DNA from: Dehalococcoidales bacterium
GTDB taxonomy: Bacteria > Chloroflexota > Dehalococcoidia > Dehalococcoidales > UBA5760
Length of the DNA stretch: 5,790 nucleotides
Assembly (NCBI GenBank): GCA_030640485.1
Contig: DAOWJG010000032.1
Coordinates: forward strand, 1-5,790
Reading direction: 5' to 3'
The notes beneath the pieces were generated by a model, which made no database searches, was not told the origin of the DNA, and saw only the letters and a list, made by a program, of their open reading frames with translations. A program made the translations under genes and the position numbers. Positions 1 through 5,790 of this stretch are shown here, one piece after another (positions within the stretch are counted from its first letter, which is position 1; the number at the start of each line of letters is the position of its first letter).

Positions 1-282
1 GAGCCTTCACATAATTATATCGCAGAGCTAGAACAAACCTCTAGTGGTGAGCCGTCTGTTTCCGAGGCAATGGAATCCGAGGAGACACGTCGAGCTATTC
101 AGGAGACCCTGTCCAGTCTACCCCTGCACTATAAACAGGTTCTCCTGCTCAAGTACGTTGAGGAAATGCCTGTATTGGAGATAAGCCAAGTCATGGGACG
201 GTCACCAAAGTCGATTGAAGGGCTGCTGACACGAGCCCGAAAGGGTCTGCGGGATAAGCTCACTACGCAAAATGAGGGATAA
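1..282 (+). CDS. ECF-type RNA polymerase sigma factor, C-terminal part (5' end outside window)
   Basis: The reading frame is open from the first base and ends in TAA, giving 93 visible residues; the true start lies upstream. The last ~65 residues match sigma-70 region 4, the helix-turn-helix that binds the -35 promoter element. The pattern LSSLPLHYKQVLLLKYVEEM is followed by the recognition helix around MGRSPKSIEGLLTRARKGLR. This spacing of 'LP..Y..VLLLKY.EEM...EI...MG.S..S.E..L.RAR..L' is typical of the ECF group. A Met at position 70 could act as an internal start, but the open upstream frame and the missing region 2 argue that the gene is simply truncated by the window edge. It is followed after 52 bases by a small membrane protein on the same strand, an arrangement usual for a sigma/anti-sigma pair. 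The target regulon cannot be read from this window. Confidence 0.9.
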   Translation, partial: EPSHNYIAELEQTSSGEPSVSEAMESEETRRAIQETLSSLPLHYKQVLLLKYVEEMPVLEISQVMGRSPKSIEGLLTRARKGLRDKLTTQNEG

Positions 283-334
283 AGGCAGGTAAAGGCGACC
301 AATATAACAGAGGACACCAGATAGCGAGAGAATA

Positions 335-592
335 ATGATAGATTTCGATAATGACCAGGATATAAAAAGACTACTTAGGTCGGTATATAAACCAGTAGCC
401 CCTTCACCGGAACTAAAGGAGCAATTACTCAAGCGTCTTACGCTTGAAGTTAGTGGTGCTGCCTTAAGGGCATCTTATCCCCTATGGGAGCGACCCAAGC
501 TGTGGCTACCAATCACGGTGGCAGTAATTTCAGGAGTTATCGGCTATGGTGCCTGGTTATCACTGAATGTAGTCCCCACGCTACTACCGTAG
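335..592 (+). CDS. Small single-pass membrane protein, candidate anti-sigma factor or sigma partner
   Basis: The protein is 85 residues and ends in TAG. Residues 1-50 are charged and predicted cytoplasmic, with DIKRLLRSVYKP and the helix-like ELKEQLLKRLTLEV. Residues ~57-77 (LWLPITVAVISGVIGYGAWL) form one hydrophobic helix, preceded by positive residues (ERPK). Only about eight residues follow it, so almost nothing projects outside the cell. There is no zinc-binding HxxxCxxC motif of the classical ZAS anti-sigma domain. The assignment as anti-sigma factor rests on position directly after the ECF sigma gene and on the cytoplasm-plus-one-helix layout; it is inference. The start is preceded by the purine-rich GCGAGAG with a four-base spacer, a modest ribosome-binding site (RBS). 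A longer plus-strand frame from 484 overlaps it but looks like a shadow. Confidence 0.7.
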   Translation: MIDFDNDQDIKRLLRSVYKPVAPSPELKEQLLKRLTLEVSGAALRASYPLWERPKLWLPITVAVISGVIGYGAWLSLNVVPTLLP

Positions 593-701
593 GTCACAAC
601 CTTGACAGCATCATCGGCATTCAGACTCTTCAAGTAAGTTTCAACCTGATTGACAGAGAAACAACTATATCCACAGCGCGAGAAGCTACGGTGATACTAA
701 T

Positions 702-2222
702 CTACAAAGAGAGCCACTGCCCCACGGTGTCCACAGCCTTATCAACGCCGAAATACTCGGTGAAAAGGCGGAAGTAGTGGAGCTCCTCCTTGCTGCGAAT
801 CAGGGGGTAATTAGCCTGTGCCTCAGCCAGTTCGCGGTCAGGTATTTGTTCCTCAAAGTAGGCTGGGAGTACCCCGGCAGAGCCTGAACCCTGAGAGAAT
901 TCCTGCTTGCTCCGCCACACTACGGACTCGGGCAACAGACTCTCATAAGCCTTGCGGAATATCCACTTTTCGATTTTCTGACTTCCCTCAGGCTTTTGCT
1001 TATATCGAGGGGGAATTGTCAGGGAGTACTGCAATAGTTCCCCGGAAATCAACGGCGCCACGACGCGGACAGAGTTACACATGTTCATCCTGTCCAGGCG
1101 CAGCGAGGCGTTATTATGCAAAAAACCAATACACTCCATCTGTTTGGCAAACAACTCCTCGGTGGGATAACATCCGAGATATTGGTAGCCGCAAAACACC
1201 TCATCGCCCCCCTCACCAGAGAGCAGTACCTGGATACCCTGCTCGCTGGCATACCGTGAAATGAGATAGTTGGAAACTGAGCTCCTTACCAGAGAGGGGT
1301 CAAAGCTCTCCAGATAATAGATGACCTCAGGCAGAACACCTAGCACCTGTTTAAGATCCACAATGAGCTCGTGGTGTTCGGAGCCAATGTGACTGGCTGC
1401 TATACGGGCGGAGTGAATATCGTCACTCTCCCCCACTCCCAAGACAAAGGTCTTCAGCTTGGCACTCTGGCCAAATTTCTCCTTATACGCCTGGCTACCA
1501 ACATAATTAATGACGCTGCTATCCATGCCTCCGCTGAGTAATCCGCCGGTAGGCACCGCGAAGTCTATACGACTATTGAAGCTCCGCTCGATAATCTCCC
1601 GGATATCCCCTGCCATTGTCTCAACGCTGGTATCCCGGAATTTCGGCGGGCTCTTAGGTAGTTCGTCAAATTGGGTTAGTTGACCCCTACCATCCATGTA
1701 GTACCCGTTGGGAAACTCGTAAACCTCTTTGGTCACCTGTAATATCCCCTTAAGCTCAGATGCGAGATACAGAGCACTATCTTTCCACCCATAGAAAAGG
1801 GTTTTGATACCGAGTAAGTCGCGGGCCGCCAAGAAATCTTGGCCATCGGAGATAACCAACGTGAAGATAGTATCGCTCAGGTATTTGAGCATTTCCTTAC
1901 CATACTTCTCATAAAGGGTAAGCAGCAGGCGCTCCTCCCGGAATGGTCCATCCGACACGTTGTGCTCACGAGCCAGGTCAGGCCAATTGCCCATCTGACC
2001 ATCATAGCAAAGCCTGAGATTGGGGTTGCCAGGGCTACGAATCGGAATCTCTACTTTATTGCCTGAAGCGGCACCGTCAGCCTGGAGATAGTTCTGGGCC
2101 ATGATGACTTGACCACCTTCATGTATCCCTGAGGTATAGGGACCCCGGTGGGCGATGGTGCGCATAACGGCTTCCACCTCGCTCCGCTTGGAATTACCAC
2201 AAGCAACGGCCAGTCCGCTCAT
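702..2222 (-). CDS. AsnB-like amidotransferase/amide synthetase with a degenerate glutaminase domain
   Basis: The 506-residue protein has the two-domain layout of glutamine-hydrolysing asparagine synthetase. The C-terminal synthetase domain (~200-506) is intact. It has the ATP pyrophosphatase loop LLSGGMDSS (228-236), LSGEGGDEVF (334-343), and the AsnB-type segment WRSKQEFSQGSG (436-447). The family reaction is ATP-dependent adenylation of a carboxylate followed by amide formation. The N-terminal class II glutaminase domain (~1-190) keeps the fold signature HRGP (25-28) and ARDLLGIK (133-140). However, the start reads M-S-G-L, so the nucleophilic Cys is Ser. Aligned by eye to E. coli AsnB, Arg49 becomes Tyr45, Asn74 becomes Asp74, and Asp98 becomes Arg95. 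It probably cannot use glutamine and may use free ammonia, another amine or an internal nucleophile, as beta-lactam synthetase does. It is last in the minus-strand run, 38 bases after the methyltransferase gene, and ends in TAG. The true substrate is unknown. Confidence 0.9.
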   Translation of the reverse strand: MSGLAVACGNSKRSEVEAVMRTIAHRGPYTSGIHEGGQVIMAQNYLQADGAASGNKVEIPIRSPGNPNLRLCYDGQMGNWPDLAREHNVSDGPFREERLLLTLYEKYGKEMLKYLSDTIFTLVISDGQDFLAARDLLGIKTLFYGWKDSALYLASELKGILQVTKEVYEFPNGYYMDGRGQLTQFDELPKSPPKFRDTSVETMAGDIREIIERSFNSRIDFAVPTGGLLSGGMDSSVINYVGSQAYKEKFGQSAKLKTFVLGVGESDDIHSARIAASHIGSEHHELIVDLKQVLGVLPEVIYYLESFDPSLVRSSVSNYLISRYASEQGIQVLLSGEGGDEVFCGYQYLGCYPTEELFAKQMECIGFLHNNASLRLDRMNMCNSVRVVAPLISGELLQYSLTIPPRYKQKPEGSQKIEKWIFRKAYESLLPESVVWRSKQEFSQGSGSAGVLPAYFEEQIPDRELAEAQANYPLIRSKEELHYFRLFTEYFGVDKAVDTVGQWLSL

Positions 2223-2232
2223 CTGATAAAAA

Positions 2233-2238
2233 CCTCCC
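2233..2238 (-). promoter_or_regulatory. Shine-Dalgarno GGGAGG fixing the start of the AsnB-like gene
   Basis: On the minus strand GGGAGG lies 10 bases before the ATG at 2222. It supports this start, and therefore Ser rather than Cys as the second residue. No upstream in-frame start in the 38-base gap offers a Met-Cys-Gly beginning. Confidence 0.8.
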
Positions 2239-2260
2239 TCGTAATAGCTTACACCAGAGC

Positions 2261-3487
2261 CTATTTCACAATCTCAAAGATAGCTACCAGCCCATGCCCG
2301 CAACCGAGCCCCTCCTGAAGCTCCATCTCGAGCTCCCGGAGACAGTAGCCCAGTTGCGGCTCCACCAGACTAGCTCGTGGGTTGCCAATTCCGGTAGATG
2401 CCGCTGTCTTTACTATTTTCCCCATGGTACTGATTGCCCTTCTAACTGCGATGGGTATCTTGGATGGTGCTTCCGGAGGGATACCTAGCTCCAGTAGCGC
2501 CTTAGTATAGAGGACGATATAGTTCCAATGGGTAGTGAGCCGCTGGTAATAGTTATTTACCTCATCAAATCCTTGTCTAGGGATGTAGTAAACCAGTAGC
2601 TCATCTAGATTGGTACCTAAATTTGGCTCAAAAAGAGAATTGACCATTCGGCGCAGGGGCTGGCAGTGGGGATTATACTGGGTAGTATCCATGTGACGGC
2701 CCACAAACGAGGAGCGGTCAGCTAGCTTGCGCAAGGTGATACCATCTTCCGTCTTTCTCCTGACCTGTTGATAGATGCTCATAACCTCACTGCGACCCAT
2801 AATCCTCAGTGGGAAGTAGGTTAGTTCCGGTTGCCTTACCCCATTCCCGGAATAAATGTAAGAAATTGCGTAGTCTATCCACTGGTTATGTTCACAGTCC
2901 GCTGTCCACAGTGTCTGCCACTCGTAAGAAAACCGCCCCAGCCAGTCAACTAGAATGATGGCTCCGTTATTGCTGTGCTTTATGATGTTGCTCAAAAGCT
3001 CCACAGTCTGTTCGTCGCTGTTGTGGGATAGCGTACCGTAGTTAGCCAGATAAAGGTCATAGGATTGCTCACTAAGTAATTTACAATCGTTAAAGTCTGA
3101 GAGGCTGAAAGAAATATTCTGTTTCTCTTTGTAAATAGCCTGCGCTTGCCTCAGCAGCCCCTCATTCATATCAATTCCCTGGTAGGCATCAAGTATGTCG
3201 GGCTGGATAACCTTGGTGCTGTGCCCTGAAATCAAGGACTTACTGTCGTTGATGGCGGTAATCAGCTCGAAGCCATCGCCGCTACCACATCCCAGGTCCA
3301 GTATGCTAAGCCCCTCACCGCGCTTCTTTTTTTGGGCTGCCAGCCGTTCCAGATAGGGTCTGAGGTAAAGCCCAATCTGCTCATCCTCCCAGAAACGACG
3401 CACATTATCGTACTTGCCCCGAAGACCACCGGGTTTTTGATACTGACCACTCTTGAGTGCCTCATCATAGGCGTCTTTTTCCGCCAT
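2261..3487 (-). CDS. Class I SAM-dependent methyltransferase with a long uncharacterised C-terminal half
   Basis: From the ATG at 3487 the protein has 408 residues. The SAM-binding Rossmann core lies at ~60-185. Motif I is ILDLGCGSGDGFE (62-74), the acidic post-I strand is YQGIDMNEGLL (102-112), the motif II region is YDLYLANYGTLSH (143-155), and a further strand is GAIILVDW (175-182). The remaining ~220 residues are not part of a minimal methyltransferase. They include a distinctive stretch around GRHMDTTQYNP (263-273), likely substrate-binding, and a C-terminal hydrophobic strand VAIFEIVK. It should transfer a methyl group from SAM to an acceptor that cannot be named from sequence. A start at 3517 would add ten residues and overlap the corrinoid gene, but it lacks an SD; the 3487 start has GGGGAG at five bases. 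The gene is co-directional with the MttB-type and corrinoid genes, which suggests the acceptor or product is a methylated amine. It ends in TAG. Confidence 0.88.
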   Translation of the reverse strand: MAEKDAYDEALKSGQYQKPGGLRGKYDNVRRFWEDEQIGLYLRPYLERLAAQKKKRGEGLSILDLGCGSGDGFELITAINDSKSLISGHSTKVIQPDILDAYQGIDMNEGLLRQAQAIYKEKQNISFSLSDFNDCKLLSEQSYDLYLANYGTLSHNSDEQTVELLSNIIKHSNNGAIILVDWLGRFSYEWQTLWTADCEHNQWIDYAISYIYSGNGVRQPELTYFPLRIMGRSEVMSIYQQVRRKTEDGITLRKLADRSSFVGRHMDTTQYNPHCQPLRRMVNSLFEPNLGTNLDELLVYYIPRQGFDEVNNYYQRLTTHWNYIVLYTKALLELGIPPEAPSKIPIAVRRAISTMGKIVKTAASTGIGNPRASLVEPQLGYCLRELEMELQEGLGCGHGLVAIFEIVK

Positions 3488-3492
3488 AAACT

Positions 3493-3498
3493 CTCCCC
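3493..3498 (-). promoter_or_regulatory. Shine-Dalgarno GGGGAG of the SAM methyltransferase, sharing a base with the preceding stop codon
   Basis: The minus strand reads TAGGGGAGAGTTTATG. The final G of the corrinoid gene's TAG stop is the first G of the SD, and the ATG at 3487 follows after five bases. This favours the 3487 start over the 3517 start and suggests translational coupling between the two genes. Confidence 0.75.
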
Positions 3499-4190
3499 TA
3501 ATCACCTCTATCAGCATTTAAAGATTCCACTACCGCTATAGCCTGGAAACCATCAGCCCCATAGCCATCAGCACCGATGCTTCGCGCGAATTCCTCGGAG
3601 ACAGGCGCTCCGCCAATGATGACCTTAACCTTATCCCGGAGCCCGCTCTCGGTGAGGGCTTGGATAATGTCACCCATGTGTGCCATGGTGCTGGTCAGTA
3701 GTGCTGATAGCCCCAGGAATTGGGGCTGCTCGTTTTCCACCGCATCCACGATGGTTTGAGTATCAATGTCATTACCCAAATCCTTAACCATATAGCCCGC
3801 CCCCCGAAGCAATATTGAGACTATATTCTTACCGATGTCGTGCAGGTCACCCTTTACCGTAGCCACAACTATCTTACCTTTGGTTGTAATGCCACTCTCG
3901 GCAAGATGAGGCTCCAGCATCTCCATAGCAATCCCCACTGCTTCGGCTGATGCCAACATATCGGGAATGAAGTATTCCTTGGTCTCGAATTTTTGCCCTA
4001 CAATTTTCATGCCCTCGGTGAGACCATTGTTGATTATATCCGGCACATGCACCCCGGCGGTAAGGGCTTCAGTGACAAGCTCAGTCACTCCAGGCTGGCC
4101 TACCTTCCCTTCGTCCAGCCCCTCATCGTCTTGGGTTACCCTCCCCTGGACGACATTTTCTCGAATTAAGCTAATTATATCCTGAGTCAT
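3498..4190 (-). CDS. Corrinoid (cobalamin-binding) methyl carrier protein, MttC/MtbC-like
   Basis: The protein has 230 residues, close to the usual size of methylamine-type corrinoid proteins (~210-220). Residues ~35-100 form the helical methyltransferase-associated cap domain, with GLTEGMKIVGQKFETKEYF and PDMLASAEA. Residues ~105-225 form the Rossmann-like B12-binding domain. It carries the signature GDLHDIGKNIV (114-124), in which His117 of DxHxxG is the lower axial cobalt ligand. LSALLTSTM (161-169) and GGAPVSEEFA (193-202) complete the nucleotide-tail pocket. It accepts a methyl group from the MttB-type enzyme on Co(I) and passes it to a second methyltransferase, usually tetrahydrofolate- or CoM-linked, not present here. 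Such carriers need a reductive activator of the RamA type, also absent. Residues 11-34, acidic and Gly-rich, lengthen the N-terminus beyond MttC. The SD AGGAGAG lies five bases before the ATG; the gene starts 15 bases after the MttB-type stop and ends in TAG. Confidence 0.95.
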   Translation of the reverse strand: MTQDIISLIRENVVQGRVTQDDEGLDEGKVGQPGVTELVTEALTAGVHVPDIINNGLTEGMKIVGQKFETKEYFIPDMLASAEAVGIAMEMLEPHLAESGITTKGKIVVATVKGDLHDIGKNIVSILLRGAGYMVKDLGNDIDTQTIVDAVENEQPQFLGLSALLTSTMAHMGDIIQALTESGLRDKVKVIIGGAPVSEEFARSIGADGYGADGFQAIAVVESLNADRGD

Positions 4191-4205
4191 GCTTACTCTC
4201 CTATT

Positions 4206-5732
4206 CTAGTAGTCTTTCAGTCTCGTCAGCAGGCCGGGTACTTCCTGAAACACCCTGTCAATGGTCTCCCTATCCAGATGGTGTGGCGGTAACGAAAGCA
4301 ACTCCTGCAACCGCTCCTGTGCCCGAAACAAGGTCTCATCTATCATACCGCTACTCTCAAAGGGATATGGCGGGGTAATCTCGCCAGAACGAAGTGCCCT
4401 TCGCACAAAACGCACATAAAGCTTATGTGAGGTGCCCATTACCCTACGCGTTTGCTCTAGACATTCGGTGACCGTCTCCGCCGTCACTATTGGCTGCCCA
4501 GCAAACCTTTTCACCATGCCGATATGGGTATTATCCAACACTGCCTGAACCGGGCAAAAGGTGTTGGTTCGCTCCAGAAGACCAAAGGCATAATGCAGAT
4601 ATTGAGGACCAGCCAGCGTCACCAGGATGTGGGAAAAGAGTTTCTCCACCGAGGCCTGAATGCCGGGCACCTTTACATCGGAGATGCCGCCGGTGGAATA
4701 GCAGGGCAAGCCGTAATAGCGTGCCATCTGCACACAGTCAACATTATACTGGCTAAACTCAGGGACCCCGTAGGAGTCATTAAGGTTATCCATACGTGCC
4801 CGCACCGGTACGCTACCATAGAGCACAGGAGTACCCTTGTTTACTAGTTGTGTCAGGACTATGCCCACCAGAATCTCGGCATTGATTTGAGCTACCATAC
4901 CCTCTTCCCTGATAGGGGCGGTGGAACCACCCTGAGGGGAACTGGATATCACCAGAGGAATGCCTCTCTTGGCTATTTCTATCGCTTTCTGCGTAGTATC
5001 GTCCACAAGCTGCAGGGGACTCTTTACCACACAAGTGATAAAAGAGATGATCGGGTTCTCTCTAAATCTGTCCTCCCCACCGGCTATGAGCTTAGCCATC
5101 CTGACTACGCTGTCCAGCTGGCTTAACTTGGTTAGTCCCGACATAACGTGCTTGGTGGTGTTGTTAAGAGAGACAAAAAACTTATTGACGTCCTTATTAT
5201 CTTCGCCTATGTCATCATCCTGAATGTTAACCGTACGCAGGAAACTATCCCAGGAGTCGAGGTATTGACACAGGTGTGCTGCCTTGGCTAGCCTATCCAC
5301 CGTACCCTTCCGCACCCTAAATACGGGGAAATCAACCTCACAACCCGTCTCTCGCTTACTAATAAAGGCTTCTATATCCACGTCCAACCAGTTGTTGGCT
5401 TCAGAACCTGAGGCAAAGTGCACCCTGGGCTCACCGCCATCGAGAATGAGGCAATTATCCTCATTCCTTGCCCCCAACTTCACCACCCTTGGTGCTGCCC
5501 CCAGCGCCTCCAAGACAAGCTTCTCCGGTACCCTGAGTAACCAGCGAGCGGCACCTTCCGACTCCATGGGTAAGACCTCAGCCCCCGAGTCGCCAAAGAC
5601 CTCAGCGGCATGACGATTAAAACACACTATGCCGGGGTCAATCAGAATGGACAGAGAAGCCCGATGTATCCGCTCTATCTGTGCTAGATTAAGTCGCTGG
5701 TAGGGTTCTAGCAGCACCCCTTGTCGTGCCAT
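4206..5732 (-). CDS. MttB-superfamily corrinoid methyltransferase, non-pyrrolysine type
   Basis: The 508-residue protein belongs to the trimethylamine methyltransferase (MttB/COG5598) superfamily, which moves a methyl group from an amine to a corrinoid protein. Recognisable family segments are the N-terminal IERIHRASLSILIDPGI (19-35) with AAEVFGDSGAEV (42-53), the barrel strand and loop VISSSPQGGSTAP (261-273), the C-terminal barrel segment GLPCYSTGGISDVKVPG (341-357) and VLDNTHIGMVKR (398-409). The archaeal trimethylamine enzyme has an in-frame amber codon read as pyrrolysine. Here the frame is continuous with no internal TAG, as in glycine-betaine MtgB, proline-betaine MtpB and carnitine MtcB. 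By that analogy a quaternary amine is the likelier substrate, but it cannot be specified. The start has GAGGTG six bases upstream. The cognate-type corrinoid gene follows 15 bases after its TAG stop. No transporter or activator gene is visible beside it. Confidence 0.93.
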   Translation of the reverse strand: MARQGVLLEPYQRLNLAQIERIHRASLSILIDPGIVCFNRHAAEVFGDSGAEVLPMESEGAARWLLRVPEKLVLEALGAAPRVVKLGARNEDNCLILDGGEPRVHFASGSEANNWLDVDIEAFISKRETGCEVDFPVFRVRKGTVDRLAKAAHLCQYLDSWDSFLRTVNIQDDDIGEDNKDVNKFFVSLNNTTKHVMSGLTKLSQLDSVVRMAKLIAGGEDRFRENPIISFITCVVKSPLQLVDDTTQKAIEIAKRGIPLVISSSPQGGSTAPIREEGMVAQINAEILVGIVLTQLVNKGTPVLYGSVPVRARMDNLNDSYGVPEFSQYNVDCVQMARYYGLPCYSTGGISDVKVPGIQASVEKLFSHILVTLAGPQYLHYAFGLLERTNTFCPVQAVLDNTHIGMVKRFAGQPIVTAETVTECLEQTRRVMGTSHKLYVRFVRRALRSGEITPPYPFESSGMIDETLFRAQERLQELLSLPPHHLDRETIDRVFQEVPGLLTRLKDY

Positions 5733-5759
5733 CTAACTCACCTCGTTTACCAGCATGCT

Positions 5760-5790
5760 TTACTCCACAACGCCTGTTATCTCCGAGAGC
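5760..5790 (-). CDS. Possible C-terminal tail of an upstream gene of the operon
   Basis: On the minus strand one frame reads LSEITGVVE and then stops at TAA, 27 bases before the MttB-type ATG. The short gap and the protein-like sequence suggest the end of another co-directional gene, but nine residues cannot identify it. If it is not coding, this stretch would be the leader of the MttB-type gene. No promoter is visible in the 58 bases available. Confidence 0.3.
   Translation of the reverse strand, partial: LSEITGVVE

Noticed and set aside
70..282. Sigma region 4 as a complete 70-residue gene starting at the ATG at 70
   Set aside because: The frame is open back to base 1 and the protein would lack region 2; a truncated full-length ECF sigma gene is the simpler reading.
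602..671. Two TTGACA boxes (602-607 and 650-655) in the convergent gap, the second followed by TATATC at 666-671
   Set aside because: The first has no acceptable -10 at 17 bases (ACTCTT), the second has only a 10-base spacer, and no plus-strand gene follows, since the AsnB-like gene lies antisense.
586..692. Inverted repeat ACCGTAG (586-592) / CTACGGT (686-692) flanking the convergent gap, considered as a terminator
   Set aside because: Only seven base pairs with a 93-base loop and no adjacent T-run on either strand; likely chance.
484..777. Plus-strand open frame of 97 codons across the end of the small membrane protein gene
   Set aside because: It overlaps both the 85-residue gene and the AsnB-like C-terminus, has no protein-like character and no good SD.
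818..1264. Plus-strand open frame of 148 codons inside the AsnB-like gene
   Set aside because: Antisense to a well-conserved synthetase domain; composition is Pro/Arg/Ser-rich as expected for a shadow frame.
3488..3517. Ten-residue N-terminal extension of the SAM methyltransferase from the ATG at 3517
   Set aside because: No SD precedes it and it would overlap the corrinoid gene, while the downstream ATG at 3487 has GGGGAG at ideal spacing.

Overview
The window reads as bacterial chromosomal DNA with strong Shine-Dalgarno (SD) sequences and short intergenic gaps. It falls into two convergent blocks. A strictly anaerobic, corrinoid-using bacterium is likely. The style of the short sigma/membrane-protein pair and of the corrinoid and MttB-family proteins suggests Chloroflexota of the Dehalococcoidia type from sediment or subsurface. 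That lineage call is an impression from the proteins; no marker gene is present.

Plus strand, 1-592: the C-terminal end of an ECF-type sigma factor (region 4 helix-turn-helix), cut by the window start, is followed after 52 bases by an 85-residue protein with one membrane segment. The second gene sits where an anti-sigma factor or membrane partner would be expected. Positions 593-701 form a 109-base gap between convergent genes, with no convincing terminator or promoter.

Minus strand, 5790-702: a tightly spaced gene run that looks like one operon. In transcription order it holds a possible gene tail (5790-5760), a non-pyrrolysine MttB-superfamily methyltransferase (5732-4206), its cognate-type corrinoid protein (4190-3498), a class I SAM-dependent methyltransferase with a long C-terminal extension (3487-2261), and an AsnB-like amide synthetase (2222-702). 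Gaps between the complete genes are 15, 10 and 38 bases, and each start has a good SD.

The MttB and corrinoid genes form a standard module that moves a methyl group from a methylated (often quaternary) amine to cobalamin. The unusual part is what follows. The SAM methyltransferase has an uncharacterised second half. The asparagine-synthetase homologue keeps its ATP pyrophosphatase loop but has apparently lost every catalytic residue of its glutaminase domain, including the N-terminal Cys. Together they suggest a pathway that builds or remodels a small methylated amine or amide rather than plain asparagine synthesis. All four complete operon genes end in TAG, which argues against pyrrolysine decoding in this host.
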